Source of the DNA: Typhlomys cinereus
Lineage: Eukaryota; Chordata; Mammalia; Rodentia; Platacanthomyidae
Assembly (NCBI GenBank): GCA_023101885.1
Contig: JALPQD010000360.1
Span: 1,054,001-1,118,000 of the forward strand
Length of the DNA stretch: 64,000 bases
Direction: 5' to 3'
In this document: positions 12,866 to 24,900 of the stretch, one piece after another
Position numbering within the stretch: position 1 is the first letter of the stretch
How the letters are laid out: every line of letters begins with the position of its first letter
The notes under the pieces: model-generated
What the model was told of the DNA's origin: nothing
Databases searched by the model: none
Seen by the model: only the letters and a program-made list of their open reading frames with translations
Made by a program: the position numbers and the translations under genes

Positions 12866-12985
12866 GGAAGGTGCAAAAGGGCCAGGCTGTCAATGATTGG
12901 AGCCTGGGAGGGTACAGAGGAGCCAGGCTGTCCAGGACTGGATCCGGAGAGGGTGCAGAGGGGCCAGGCTGTCTGTGGCTTTGGT
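12866..12985. repeat. Minisatellite, about three units of about 40 bp
   Basis: The phrase gccaggctgtc recurs three times with g(g/a)gccaggctgtc and gggt(a/g)cagagg spacing of about 40 bp. Units are diverged. Confidence 0.8.
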
Positions 12986-13024
12986 TTTGGGAAACTGGAA
13001 ACAAAGAGCTTTGGGTAAAGGACG

Positions 13025-13430
13025 GTCTTGTTTGCACAACTTCATTGCTGTAATAATTATGTTATCCAAACGATTTAGGGGAACAAGGGAACTTTTGATG
13101 CTCATGATTCTAGTTCATGTTTCATTATGAGGGGAGAAGTCACCCCACTGTTAGAAGCTGAGGGAGTTGGTCATACCACATGCACTGCAAGAACAGAGTG
13201 GACAGGGACTAGTCCTACATTCTAGCTTGTCGTTTGCCAAAGCCAACTAACTCTCCATCTTACTCACCCGCCAGGGAATGATTCCATCTGCTATGGACTA
13301 GGTCTTCCCACATCAGTTACACCATGAAGACAATCTCTTTCGGGCTTGCCTAAGCCCCTAATTCCTCACAGGTGAGCCTAAAGGCCCCATTCCCAAGTGT
13401 CACGTTGACAACTGAAACTAACCAACACTA
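13025..13430 (+). mobile_element. LTR-like interspersed repeat, family ending in caagttgaca-type sequence
   Basis: It starts acttcattgctgtaataatt and includes ccgccagggaatgattccat, gactaggtcttcccacatca and an end resembling aagtgtcacgttgacaactg. Related copies are at 26860, 46405 and 56745. The family name is not assigned. Confidence 0.6.
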
Positions 13431-14009
13431 GGAGGAACACGAGTTTACTGGTTTGTTCACAGAGTCAGGAGGCTAAGCTGAACATTTGGCCCAAAAGTTG
13501 TGTTCCTAAGAGCAAATCATATCACAAAGTCTTAGTGGCTGCAGGGCTTCTGTGGCCAGCATCCTGGCTTCTCCTTAATTGAAATAAGCTCCCACTGGCT
13601 GTTCTGAATATCCATCCTATGCATGCATTGTGGAAGCGTCCCCTCAACCTCCTCCCCCCCAGCATCTAGGACAGACATAGTCCTCATTCATTCTTGCAGC
13701 CAACAAGTATTGAGTTGGGAACCCTAGTTATTGTTGGAGAAATTACCTAGCCTGAAAATTGTTCCTTGTCTTCACAAAGGACACAGAAAAGCAAGTGGTT
13801 ATCATTTGGAATGAATGGGAAGGAAAGGGGGTGAAAGAAGCACAGTGAAGGGGAACCCAGATCAGAGCGTATCAAAAATGACTTCCCTGAGCTTGGAGGT
13901 GAGATTGGGAGCAGGGGAGGCAAAGGGAAGACAAAGATGCACACTGCAGCAAAGGCAGGGGCGAAGGCTGTGAGGTTGAAGGGGCCTAGGACGTTCAGAT
14001 ATTCTTATT

Positions 14010-14187
14010 CATTGAGCTTTCCAGTACTGTGACAAATACGGGAGAAAAATCAGCTTAAAGCAAGGGAAAGGTTTGTCTTGGCTCACAGTTTCAGAGATTT
14101 CCGTCATGGTCAGTTAGTCTAACATGAAATGGTACATCATTCTGGGAGGTGCATGGAGAAGAAGCCATTATCTGACAACAACCAGGA

Positions 14188-14279
<92 letters not shown>

Positions 14280-14420
14280 AGCGACTCAGTGTCTTTGAGG
14301 ACATACACTCTGTGAGCTAAACCATTCTGAAGATTCTGTCACCTCCCATAGTACCAAGCTGGGTTAATGAGTGGGTCTTAAAGGGGCATCAGTTCCAAGC
14401 TATCACAACCAAGGATATCA
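14010..14420 (+). mobile_element. Rodent LTR-like repeat containing a GA array
   Basis: gtcttggctcacagtttcag, agagatttccgtcatggtca precede a GA array (14189-14277). The end resembles gggcatcagttccaagctat. It is related to the copy at 1-305. Confidence 0.55.
14189..14277. repeat. GA microsatellite
   Basis: A nearly pure GA run of about 88 bp. Confidence 0.95.
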
Positions 14421-14499
14421 AGGGAGTGACTAGTAAATGGGATTAGGATGCAGGGAGCAGAGACTATAGAAGGGAAGTGGCTGGAGAGCTAGATGTGTG

Positions 14500-14945
14500 A
14501 GCCAGTTTCTGTTGCTATAATCAGACACCTGAGATAGGTACAGAGAGGTTTATTAGCATTCAAAGTCTTGGGAAGATCCAGCTCAAGATCTGACAATTCC
14601 ATTGCTTTGATCCCAGGGGGACATTTATAATTATGGGGCACCTATGGTGGAACATTTACTTGGTGGCCAGGAAGCCAATGAGAAAGAAGGGGCTGGGGTC
14701 TCACAGTCCCCTTCCAAGGCTCATCCCCAGAGACCCAGGGATCTCCCACTTCCTGGGGGTTCCACCACCTCCCAAGGGATGTTGGGAAGACACCTATCCA
14801 AACCACATCACCAAGCAAGGCCTGATCTCATGGGACCTCCATGTGGGCTCTTTAGGCAGCAGGTGACTCGGCTGCATGGAAAGCTTCACATTGGCTGCTT
14901 GGAGCACAGTGTGGAGGGAACCAAGGGGATCATATGAGGGACAGA
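14500..14945 (+). mobile_element. Rodent LTR-like repeat
   Basis: cagtttctgttgctataatc, acctgagataggtacagaga and ggtttattagcattcaaagt mark its start. The rest (agacccagggatctcccact) belongs to a common rodent repeat whose family I cannot name with certainty. Confidence 0.55.
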
Positions 14946-15029
14946 TGCTAACAGACAGTGCTGGGGAAAGGGAAAGAAGTAGATGAAGTCAAGAGACAGC
15001 AAGAAGGGATAAATGACAGAGGGAGAGCT

Positions 15030-15360
15030 GGGGACATGGCTCCACAGTTAAAGCACTCACTGTGCAAGCAAAAGGACCAGACTTTGGATCTCCAAACCCC
15101 ATGTGAATATGCAGGTTGGGTGTGGCGGCCCATTGGAATTCCAGCCCTAGAAGGCAGAGACTGGGAATCCCAGAGTCAGCTGGCTATCTGACTAGCTGTT
15201 ATCAGTGAGTTCTGGGTTTAAGTACAGAGCCAGCCTCAAAAGAATAAGATGGAAGATCTATTGGGAGTGATTTCTATGCCCTCCACATGCATGTATATAC
15301 GTAGTTACTCACCCCCCATATGTGCCCATATACATGTAAAATACACATGAAAAGGAGAGA
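15030..15360 (+). mobile_element. B3 SINE, near full length
   Basis: The head is gagctggggacatggctcca, then a typical B3 body (gggtgtggcggcccattgga, agccagcctcaaaagaataa) and ccctccacatgcatgtatat. It ends about 110 bp before the coding exon at 15471. Confidence 0.8.
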
Positions 15361-15470
15361 AGGGGGTTCTTAGACAGGTACCACAGCTGTAGGTGTCTGG
15401 TGAGTCAATGCATCTTCCTTCCAGAACATTCCCAGACCTCATGCTGTGTTCTCTGTGCTTCCTTCTCTAG

Positions 15471-15617
15471 AGAGCCAAGATTGGCCAAAGCCCCAAGACT
15501 CCAGAAGAAAAGACGACCAACACCATCTCCAAGTTTGACAACAATGGGAACAGAGACCGGATGAAACTGACCGATTTTAACTTCCTGATGGTGCTGGGGA
15601 AAGGCAGCTTTGGCAAG
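15471..15617 (+). CDS. PRKCB: PRKCB coding exon: V3 hinge and glycine-rich loop
   Basis: The exon is 147 bp, exactly 49 codons, phase 0 at both ends, between acceptor ccttctctag and donor gtacca. It begins RAKIGQSPKTPEEKTTNTIS and ends with the kinase start MKLTDFNFLMVLGKGSFGK, human residues about 307-355. LGKGSFGK is the nucleotide-binding P-loop. The first half is the V3 hinge, the least conserved part of the protein. SPKT here differs from the human and rat versions as I remember them (GTKV, GTKA), which suggests a species other than mouse or rat. The donor AAG/gtacca departs from consensus at positions +4 to +6 and may be comparatively weak. A polypurine tract begins about 300 bp downstream. 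Confidence 0.97.
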
Positions 15618-15639
15618 GTACCATATGACTTGGAGTCTG

Positions 15640-16340
15640 TGTCCTCACCACACAGAACAGCTATCCTTATGGAGTTTGTATGTTGGTGGGAAAAGAAGAC
15701 ATATATAGACCCACAATGCAATTCTGGGGAGCCAACACCCACCCCAGATGGAGGGGACATACATGATCTGAGAAGGTGACATATAAATGGAGATCTACAG
15801 AACAGGAATGAGCCAGCCATGGATTCAGAACAAGGAAAGAGCATTGCAACAGAGAGAACGGCAGCACAAAGGTCCTGAGGTGGGGAAGACCATCAGGAGG
15901 TATTGAGGTCACACTGAAGTGAAAGGGAGGAAGAGGAGAAAGAGGAGAAGAAGTAGAATGAAGAAGGGAAGGAGAAGGAAGGGGAGGAGGAAGAAAAGGA
16001 GAACGAGAAAGAGGAGAAGAAAGAGAATGAAGAAGGGAAGGAGGAGGACAAGGGGGAGGAGAAAGAGGACATAGAAGTGGAGGTGAGGAAAAATAGGAGG
16101 AAAAGGTGAAGGAGAAGAAGGAGGAGGAGGAGGAGGAGATCACAAGATTGCAGAGGGAAGCAGGGGCTTGGGTGTGTGGATGCTAATGAGCTAGAAAGAG
16201 GTTTTCTTCACAGTGCAGTGGGGAGTCATTGAAGGTGTCTAAGCAGAGCAGCAGCACGATTTGCTTCTGGAAAAGATCACTGTGATGGCTGAGAATGGGA
16301 ACGTGCTTTTCAAACAGCAGCGTGGTGGAAGGGTGAGCCT
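15640..16340 (-). mobile_element. L2 LINE remnants on both sides of a polypurine tract
   Basis: tctgagaaggtgacatataa, cagcacaaaggtcctgaggt on the left and gtggggagtcattgaaggtg, gaaaagatcactgtgatggc on the right keep the order of an L2 3' region. The polypurine block (15921-16139) lies between them. Confidence 0.65.
15921..16139. repeat. Polypurine tract (GGA/GAA-rich), about 220 bp
   Basis: Almost only A and G on the + strand, with few pyrimidine interruptions. It lies about 300 bp after the donor of the exon at 15471, inside L2 remnants. Confidence 0.9.
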
Positions 16341-16514
16341 GGGACCCGTAGAGTGATCCTGGATGCTTTTATAGATACCGCGAGACGCTGTTTTACCAGA
16401 GTTGAGATTGCATTATAAGTATTCCTGACTTGTTTAGTGTTGTTCGGAGTCTTTGAATCCCTCGGTGGACCACAAAGCTGTTGGATATAAATCTCATCCC
16501 ATGAACTCAGGTGT

Positions 16515-16516
<2 letters not shown>

Positions 16517-16554
<38 letters not shown>
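16517..16554. repeat. A38 homopolymer
   Basis: A run of 38 A followed by caacac. Confidence 0.95.
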
Positions 16555-16555
<1 letters not shown>

Positions 16556-16559
16556 AACA

Positions 16560-17235
16560 CATAAATCTCCTCGCCAGCTCTGAAATGTGAGTCAGAAATG
16601 TGAGCGTTATCCTTGAGTCTCCCTCTGTTCTTCATCCTTGCACTCCTGCCATCCCTGTCCCGATCTATACCTTACAAGGTCTGCAGGCCAATCTTGCTGG
16701 GTCCCCCAAAGCACTTCAAGCATCTGTCAGCCTCATTCTATCTTCAATAACTCAGCCCTAACCACATATATTGCTTGGATCATGCAGAAGCTAGCTAGCA
16801 CATGTTCCCACCCTCACTGTCACTACCTACACTCAGCACATTTCATTTAGCAGCCTCGGTGCTTTGATGAATTTACGTTAAGTGAAGGTGCTCCCCCGGC
16901 TAATCCCTTCAGCGACTTCCTATCACAGTTTGAGTACACCCTCTTTTCCGGTTTTGTGCTTGATGTATGTCTCTCCATAGGATCCTACCCTTGCTTTCTG
17001 TTTGACTTCCTTTTGCATTTTGCTTTTGTCCATCACACAGCATGTGCTAGACATGGTGACAGTTTTTGGGCAAATGAAACACACCAAGTTCCTTTTTCCC
17101 CTGGGGCTCTGTTGATGCTGTTGCCTTTGGTCTTTACATGCTGGCTGTTCCTTGTAATTCACATATCTATTCAGATATCACTTCTGCAAGGTCTTCTTGA
17201 ACACTCAGTTGAAATAGCCACTCATGCTCTGCTAT
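16560..17235 (+). mobile_element. L2 LINE remnant, diverged
   Basis: tttacatgctggctgttcct, tcagatatcacttctgcaag and gtcttcttgaacactcagtt resemble the L2 3' region in sense. The left portion is less certain. Confidence 0.5.
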
Positions 17236-17267
17236 GCTAATATGTATGGATCTGCATATAGAATACA

Positions 17268-17553
17268 CATGTGCATATAGTAATATATATATCCATTATC
17301 TATCATATTTATCTGTTTCTATCTATAATCTATCTGCATCTACTATCATCTATTTAGTGTCTATCATCTATCTATCTCTCATCTATCATCTGTATCTATA
17401 TCTGTCATCAAGCTATTATTTGTTTACTACTGTCTCTATCTGCCTGTCTTTATAATCTCTTTATCTATAATTTATCTGTCTATATCTATCATCTATCTAT
17501 ATCTACCTCTATCATCTATCTATCTTCTGTCTATGTATTTATGTATCTAGCTA

Positions 17554-17605
<52 letters not shown>

Positions 17606-17630
17606 ATCCATCCATCCCTCCATCCTTTAG
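17268..17630. repeat. TCTA/CTAT tetranucleotide array
   Basis: Degenerate ATCT repeats lead to a pure tetranucleotide block (about 17547-17604) and then CCAT units. Confidence 0.93.
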
Positions 17631-17695
17631 AGACTTTCAGGCCTTGGCCTTGTGAGTGCTGGGATTACAGGCATATGTCATCGTGCCTGGCCACT
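17628..17695 (-). mobile_element. B1 SINE fragment
   Basis: gtgagtgctgggattacagg and catcgtgcctggcc are the reverse complement of the B1 5' part. It directly follows a TCTA/CCAT array. Confidence 0.75.
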
Positions 17696-18459
17696 CTCCA
17701 TAGTATTTCATGGTCTTGTGGCACCCAGCACTGGAGCGACATTCTAGTTCTGTGTTGGTCTGTTCCTCTTCTTCTCTGGTATCTCAACTGCCCCAGGAAT
17801 AGGGGTCCTTTCTGAAGTTCAGGTTCTATGGAATGCATTCATCCAGGGTCTAGGTTGAATTCACACATCTTTTCCTGCCTCTGGCCAGGTCATCTGCTGA
17901 GATTCAATAAAGGGTTTGAAGAATCCCAGCATGGAATGAGAATGGAGAGTAAAGACCGATGCTCAAAGAGACGGCTGAGCAGCCCTGAGCTCCGTAAGGC
18001 TAGAGAATGGGAAGTTGTTGTGGTCCATGTTACAACCTTTCCAGCCTTGCTGAGCAGCCTGGTGTATGAATGGAGGAACAGGGGTTGACTTTGAGTTATG
18101 GGTGGGATTAGCAGATCCATGATCTGGAAGATGATGGTGCTAGAGAAGCTACAGATTCTGGGAAAGGGGATGGGCACCGTAGGTGCAGACAGAACATTGC
18201 AATATAAGCATTTCAGTGAGTAACAACGGTTCCTAGACTGGGCAAGGAAGGAAAGTTGGCAGGAAAAAGGTCACCACCTGGGCAGGAAAGAAGGTGCCCA
18301 TAGGAGTTTAGAGTAAGAAACCAGTGGTGAGCTGAGATGCTGAAAATGCCAGGAATGTGGATTGCAAAAGTGGGACAGTTCCCCAAGAACGGGAAGTTCT
18401 CATAGGCCGAGTCCATCCAGGAGTTTCTGTTTGCTTTGTTAATTGGTTACTTTTTAAAT

Positions 18460-18965
18460 TTTTTTATTTTTAATATTTTCTTTATTCTTTGACAATTTCA
18501 CAAGTGTATACAAGGTATCTTGATCATATCCATCCCCATCGCCCTCACACTTCTGCTGAGCTCTCCCAAACGTGTTCCCCCTCCCTCCTTGATATCCTCT
18601 TTTTTTGTATTTTAATAGCTCACTGAGTCTCATTAGGGTTGCCTGCACTCACATGGGTGGGGGACCACCCACTGAGTATAGGCAATCAACCAGAGGCCAC
18701 ACAGCCCCCTTCCTCCCCCAGCGGTCATGCCAGTGGCATCTCAGCTAGGGGCAGAGCCTCACCAGTCCCTCCTCTATCAGTGCTGGATGTGACTGGCTGG
18801 ATCCTGTGCAGGACCCGTGGAGATCAACACAACTGCTGTAAGTTCTTAACAGCCACGTCCGGCGTCTCCTCACACTCCTCCCCATCCTTTGGCACTTACT
18901 TTCTTCCTTCTCTTCTGCCATGTTCCCTGAGCCCTTTTTTTGGGGGGGAGAGGGGGCGTCGAGGT
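18460..18965 (-). mobile_element. L1 3' UTR (Lx-like rodent type)
   Basis: The left end resembles the inverted L1 terminus (tgacaatttcacaagtgtat, ggtatcttgatcatatccat). It is followed by ctcactgagtctcattaggg, ccacccactgagtataggca and gctaggggcagagcctcacc in the order known from rodent Lx/L1 3' UTRs. No reading frame of ORF1 or ORF2 is present. Confidence 0.85.
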
Positions 18966-19150
18966 TGTTGATAAATATGTCTCATTTAGAACTGAGCACT
19001 CCCCAGTCACTTATTCTTATTTTCACCAATTATGAATCCCTATATTAACCATGCCCCACCGCAGAAAGATCCCTCTTTGTCCAAAGGTGAGAACAGCAAT
19101 CATTGGCGGACGTAGACGTAAATATTTAGAAGCCAGCTTGACAGGTTTGA

Positions 19151-19151
<1 letters not shown>

Positions 19152-19198
<47 letters not shown>
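19152..19198. repeat. GT microsatellite
   Basis: A pure GT run at the end of a B1 copy. Confidence 0.95.
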
Positions 19199-19200
<2 letters not shown>

Positions 19201-19305
19201 AGACAAGGTCTGTGTAACCCAGACTGATCTTGAGAACTTTCAATCCCCCTGCTTCATCTTTCCAAGTGCTGGGATTATAGGACATCACCACATTCAGCCT
19301 CATTG
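19196..19305 (-). mobile_element. B1 SINE
   Basis: gtttgagacaaggtctgtgt, cccagactgatcttgagaac and aagtgctgggattataggac give a complete B1 order in reverse complement, next to a GT array at 19152-19198. Confidence 0.85.
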
Positions 19306-19445
19306 GGGAGTTCTAAATTTTAAGTTAGATGCAGCGATGTGTAACCTTGTAATCTTTGCTACTGAGAAAGCCCAGGCAAAAGAATTGCTTAAACCAAGGA
19401 ATCTGAGTTTGAAACCAGAAGGGCAACATAGATCCCTCACTTAGA

Positions 19446-19495
<50 letters not shown>

Positions 19496-19780
19496 GTACA
19501 TGCAGGAATGCACACACACACACAGGCATGCACACACACACACATGCACATTTACACTCACACACACACACATGCATACAGGCATGCATACACACATGCA
19601 TACTTATATACACGTACACATACACACAGGCATGCGCACGTACAGGCATGCATACTCGCATACATGCACATTTACACTCACACGCACACATGTACACAAG
19701 CATGCATACTTACATATATGCACACTCACACACATGCACACTTACATTCACACACACAGGCACAGACACACAGACACCAA
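19446..19780. repeat. CA microsatellite and CATG/CACA-rich array
   Basis: A pure CA run (19446-19492), then imperfect units mixing cacaca, catgca and tacaca. It gives several spurious His/Thr-rich reading frames. Confidence 0.93.
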
Positions 19781-21271
19781 CCTTATTAAGGTATAATTTA
19801 TATATCTTCACAATCCAATGGCTTCTGATTGGTCACAGAGAAGTACAGGCCTCTGTCCCATCTCCATCCTCCCCGCAAGGAACTCTGTAACTTCTCACAG
19901 CCAGTCCTCATGCCTTCCTTCCCCCCCCCCCAGTTATAATTTTAGGAAGCCTTGTGTTCACATGGTTCCCAGTAAAAACCTCATTAAAAGGCTAAACATT
20001 GGAAAGTCTCACTCCCACCCAAGTTCACCCAATTCTGGGGCCCCTCACTACCTCTGTGTGTGCACTTCCTTCATTTATTTTGCTTCCTTGCAGTCTCTCT
20101 CGGCTGATTTAACATTCTTATTTCTGTCCTGGTTAACTCGAAAGTCAGTGTACCACGCACATGCTTTTGATCACTTAACAATATAGGTTGGAGCACTTGC
20201 TGATGGGGAAAAAAGTGGGAAATTCCACAGGGGCTTCTGGATAGAATTGGGGTTGGAGCGGGAAGGGGAGTGGGGTGGAGGAATGGATCATGGGGGAATA
20301 GTGCACAAACAAGTGAGAATAGATCATATGTTTCCATGGTAACTTATAATAATTGAGAGTTCTCTTCCAGACTGGGGATGCGGCATCAAATAAATCATAG
20401 GCGACAACAACAGCATGTCATGAAAGCCAAGCAGAATCACAAACACCCCTGTGATCCTTTAAAACACACAGTAATCCCTGGTGATGCTGGCTGTGCCAAC
20501 CACGGCTTGAAATTAATGCAGCTTTGGGTTCGAATGCCGACTCTGAGCATCTTACACGATCTGGCTAGGTGTACAGATCAATCCCCCTTAAACAGGAATG
20601 TGCAACTGCCGGGGTTTGCTCTCTCTCTCTTCTGAAGATGAGAGAGTCCAGCCTTTGGGGTTTGTTCCTCCTTCCTCCAGGCCCCTCTGTACAGACTCTT
20701 GGCCCAGAAAAAAAAAAGTTCTTAAGCATTGTCATAATTTGCAGAGCGACCAGGCAATGACACAAACATTTTTCCTAAGACGTGTGAAATGACACAAGAG
20801 CGAAAGCAAGTGTGAGGCCATTGAATTCCAAATGCGTCGGCCCAGTTTCGAGAACTTGTGAACGAAGACCCATCTGGAGAGTTACCTCTTCTTGCTCACA
20901 GCGGAGCATGTTTACGAGGGAGGGTTATCTTACCAGATCAGGGGTGTCGACGTATTTGATTTCTCTAGAGAGACAGGTGTTTCTGAAGCTGTCAGATATG
21001 TGTGGTGCGTATATAAGGCGGCAGACATCCATGGTTCAGGAGGGTTATACAGTTGACCTTATTGAGTGAGCAAGTAAGACCCTCACACAATGAACGTGGG
21101 CCCAGTGGAGAGACAATTCCTTCCCCTACAGACTTCACGCCTCTCATCCACACGTGCTGAATCAGAAACGTCTGTTAAGAAATTAACGCCACTGTTGCCT
21201 GCCTTCTGGGATGTCACATGTGCTAGCGTCTGATCATGCTTCATTTGATCCGAATCTTTAAAAAAAATGTG

Positions 21272-21430
21272 ACACCCAGGCTAGGGAGATGACTTAGTTG
21301 GTAGCGTGCTGGCGCAAGGTAGTGCGTATCTTTAATCCCGGTGCATGGAAGGCAGAGGCAGGAAGATTCCTGAGGATAGCTGGCCGGTCAGTCTGACCAC
21401 ATCAGCGCACTCTGGGTTCCGTAAGAGACT
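21272..21430 (+). mobile_element. B3-like SINE, truncated
   Basis: The head ggctagggagatgacttagt runs into atctttaatcccggtgcatg and gaggcaggaagattcctgag; the 3' end is lost. Confidence 0.65.
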
Positions 21431-22624
21431 GTCACAAGACATAAGGTAAACGTCACTGCTGTAGCAAATAAATCTCCAAGCATACACTGGCCTTGTGCAT
21501 TGAGGTGGAATTTCCATCCCCCCCGCCCCCACCACAGTCCAAGACAGCATTAGTTCCTGGCCCCACCCACTCTCTCCATATGGTAATTAGAGGATGAGCT
21601 TCCTTCTGTCTTATGAGGCTCCATTAATCCCTCAGGCCTGTTCTTGTCTACACTCAGAAGGTGGAGGGGGAGGAACGGAAGGAGGAGGCCCAAGCTGCTG
21701 CTTTAAAAGGGTTTGCTTTGGAAGTGACATCCATCACTTCTGCCTACACTCCATTAGCCAGAACTCAGTCCTGTGGCCACACCTCAGTGTAAGGGAGTAT
21801 GGGAGAATACACAAAATACTTCTGGCGATCACAAATGGTTCCAGTCATCCCGTCTCCTTTCCAGCTCTGCTTGAAATTCCCTCAGTGTCCCCAAAGCCCT
21901 TCTGACTTTTCCCTTTAAAACGCCCGATTTCTCACACCCCACAAACAAAACGCCCCAAGTGCCTCTTGTGGGTGACATTTCCCTGTGTTCAAATCGCAGA
22001 ACATGCCAGGTGTTGGTGCTGCCTTTCCTGAGCCCAGCAGAAGCCAGGAATAAATCAAGTAGGAAGAAAGTCAGCAGCTTATGAAATTAACAGGAACAAG
22101 TTACAAGTGCTCAGAAACTGGGTGTCCAGGTATTGCACTTATCATTTAAAAAAAAAAAAAACCCATCCCATTTGATAGCTGTGAGTACATCTTAGTTCAA
22201 AACCAAAAATGAAGAAAGGAAGAAAAGAAATGATGAAATTTCTTCTTCAAGAGGTAGACTTTCTGGAAGAGCAGCTACAAGGTAGAAAGTCTGAATGTCC
22301 CTGGAAAAGTCAAGCTGTCTTCTTCTTGACGGTAATTCAAGATGTATCTTGAAGGCACCCATGATCTGAGCATTTGGCTGCCACTGCCCTAGGTGTCAGC
22401 ACCAGCTTCTCCACCCCAACATTCATACTAATGCCCAAATATTTCCCCCCATTATTGACTTTTAACCTGCTTTTCTTTCTCTGCGTTATGTGATCCCTCC
22501 TGAAGATGTTTTCCTAAGTTGATTCCTCTTTCTTCTTAGTATGGCCATGAACAATAATAGATGTGAAATCATCACAGGTTCGATAAGCCAGTTATGTATC
22601 TGAATGTGTTTTAGGAGATCATAT

Positions 22625-22715
22625 TATATATGTATGTATGTATTTACTTATTTATTTTTGCGTGCATGCGTGCATGCGTTTGTGTGTGTGTGTGCATGTG
22701 CATGTGTATGTGTCT
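22625..22715. repeat. TATG/TGCG/GT-rich low-complexity run
   Basis: Short TATG, TTTA, TGCG and GT units in series. Confidence 0.85.
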
Positions 22716-23224
22716 GTCTCATTCGCAGACATTACTTCCATATCTAGAAGAGTGTCTGGTATTCAGTAGGAGCTCCATAAGTGATTCCTTGGAAAATGGC
22801 TAATGAATTGGGGGTGTCAAGGCCCACTTATTACAAAAGCGAGGGCTTCTCTCCAAAAACGATCTGAAGGTTCCAACCCCATCCACACTCAACTCATTAG
22901 CTCCAGGTTTTATTGAACTCGCAACCGTTGCCAGGGACCATGCTATGGACTTACTATGCCTTGCGCCATATGAATATCAGCACAAGTCTGCAAGGTACAT
23001 ATAAGAACAAAGAAACCTTTAGTACCAACACGGAAATCACAAATCAGAGAAGTTGAATGGCTGCACTAAGGTGTGATCTTAAGGGCTGTGCTCAGTTCAG
23101 AAGAGGCAGCAGGATTGGGATCCTGTTCCAGTTGCTTCCTGTCTAACAACATTCTTTTCCACTTTGGGATCCATACATTTTCCCATTTTTCCTTCGCTTC
23201 TTCCCTCCTTCTTTTTCCTCCTTC

Positions 23225-23360
23225 TTGACGTTTCTAGGGTCTCTCTAGGTAGCTTAGACTGTCCTGGAACTCGTGGCATAGCAGGTTGCCTTCGGAGCTT
23301 GCCAGCCTCCTGCCTCAGCCTTCAGAGTGCTGGGACTGCAGGTATGTGCCAAGGCACCCA
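23225..23360 (-). mobile_element. B1 SINE
   Basis: gtctctctaggtagcttaga, actgtcctggaactcgtggc and agagtgctgggactgcaggt read as a reverse-complement B1. A T/C-rich run lies on its left. Confidence 0.85.
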
Positions 23361-24654
23361 GAGCTTCTCTTTCTTATTTTGAAATAGCATTTCCAAAATT
23401 GCTGCAAGAGCCACATAATGTGTTTTTGTATCTCTCCTTCCTCCATGGAAAAGCATTAAAAATTTTACATCCTGTGACAACTACATTAGTGTAAAGACAG
23501 ATATGTTGGTATTATACATAAAAACATTTGCCTCAATTTAAAACTTCAGGGTTTCCCTTACCCTTAGGATTTTAAAAGAACTTCAGATGCCTTCATGAGA
23601 CCCCAAGAAGACAGGGGACCCTGAACATTTTGCGTTGGTGTGCTTGATGGAAAAGACAGGACTGGTTTCCCCTCTGGCATCCCAACCACCAAGAGGTCTC
23701 CGCGGACACAAGGAAGCAATCCAGAGCTCTGACTTTCACACGCAGCCTCTGGTGCTGGGAGCCCGTACAGCACTGAATTCTGGAAGGAAGAAATTTCCCA
23801 AGGCGATTAAAAGACCGTTTAGTTCCTAACAGTCATGAAGACTTTCTCTAACGTCTTTGAGCCCAGGTTGTGGGAGTCGGTCCTAATTTTAATCTCATTA
23901 GTGGCATGGATTTACACACACACACATGCATACATACATTAGACGTGATTATATAACCCCACAGACAAAAGCACTTGCCTTTCTTCACCCCGCTTTGCTA
24001 TCTTCCCGCACCATATGGTAAATTCCTTTATCATATGGCTCACAGAGGGCTGACAGTCTTTGCTACCTGTTCTTTTAATCCTCTTCCAAGAGAACCTTTC
24101 GACATTTGCTGTCTGATCTTGGATTCCTGCCTTCTCTTTCGTTCTATCCCAATTACAGCATCTCCTCTCGGTCCCCAAGCTTCCGTATGCAGTTCTGATG
24201 GCAGCGTGATTTTTGCCTGCTCATCCTTCCAAATCGCTTTCCCCCAATTTCCCAGGTCTTCATTCAGCAAAGCGACTCGCTGCTTCAGTCCTCAGAAGAC
24301 AGCAAATTGCAAAACAAGATAAGGCCCATTTTTTTCCTCAACAAAATTAATTATATCGAGGAAAATTAAATATCAGGAATGTAGGCTTTAGAGCACCGCA
24401 TCTGCTGTGAGTAGATTGTCTAGCAGAGTGAGTAAAAGGGGCAAATGGTGGAAAGAGGAGACTTGCATCTGTGCATTTCACAACACCCAACGCAGAGCTG
24501 CAGCTTGAACCAGGTGGATTCTCTTTTTTTTAAAAAAAACTTTATTACTATTATTGTTAATATGATTATTATTATTTGTATGATATGTGTGTCTAGGTAT
24601 ACATATGATATATACATGTGGAATCTTTTTGACGATGTTTTGATTTTTGCTGTT

Positions 24655-24900
24655 GTTATTATTATTATTACTGTGCATGTGTCTGCAGGCACACACATGG
24701 CATGCACATGCATAGAGGTCAGAGAACAACTCTTGGAACCTGGGTCTGTCCCTCCATCTTGCCAATCTTTCTTTGTGTCTCTCCCGCTGGTAGTCCAGGC
24801 TAGCCAGGCTCTAAGTGTCCAGGTGATTCTCTTGTCTCTGCTTCCCATCTTGCCCCAGGAGGGATGGGCTTACAGGTGCAAGCAGCATCACATCTGTTTT
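24655..24900 (-). mobile_element. B3-like SINE, diverged
   Basis: It contains gcacatgcatagaggtcaga and aacaactcttggaacctggg, followed by a B3-like body (ttgcccaggagg-type sequence) and ggcttacaggtgcaagcagc. The head is not clear. Confidence 0.6.

Noticed and set aside
14124..14320. Arg-Glu repeat reading frames (also at 31506-31778)
   Set aside because: Direct translation of GA microsatellites.
15667..16143. 158-residue Ser/Pro-rich minus-strand reading frame
   Set aside because: It is the complement of the polypurine tract plus L2 remnants; no start context or homology is visible.
19437..19890. His/Thr- and Cys/Val-rich reading frames around CA and GT arrays
   Set aside because: Microsatellite artefacts in several frames and both strands.
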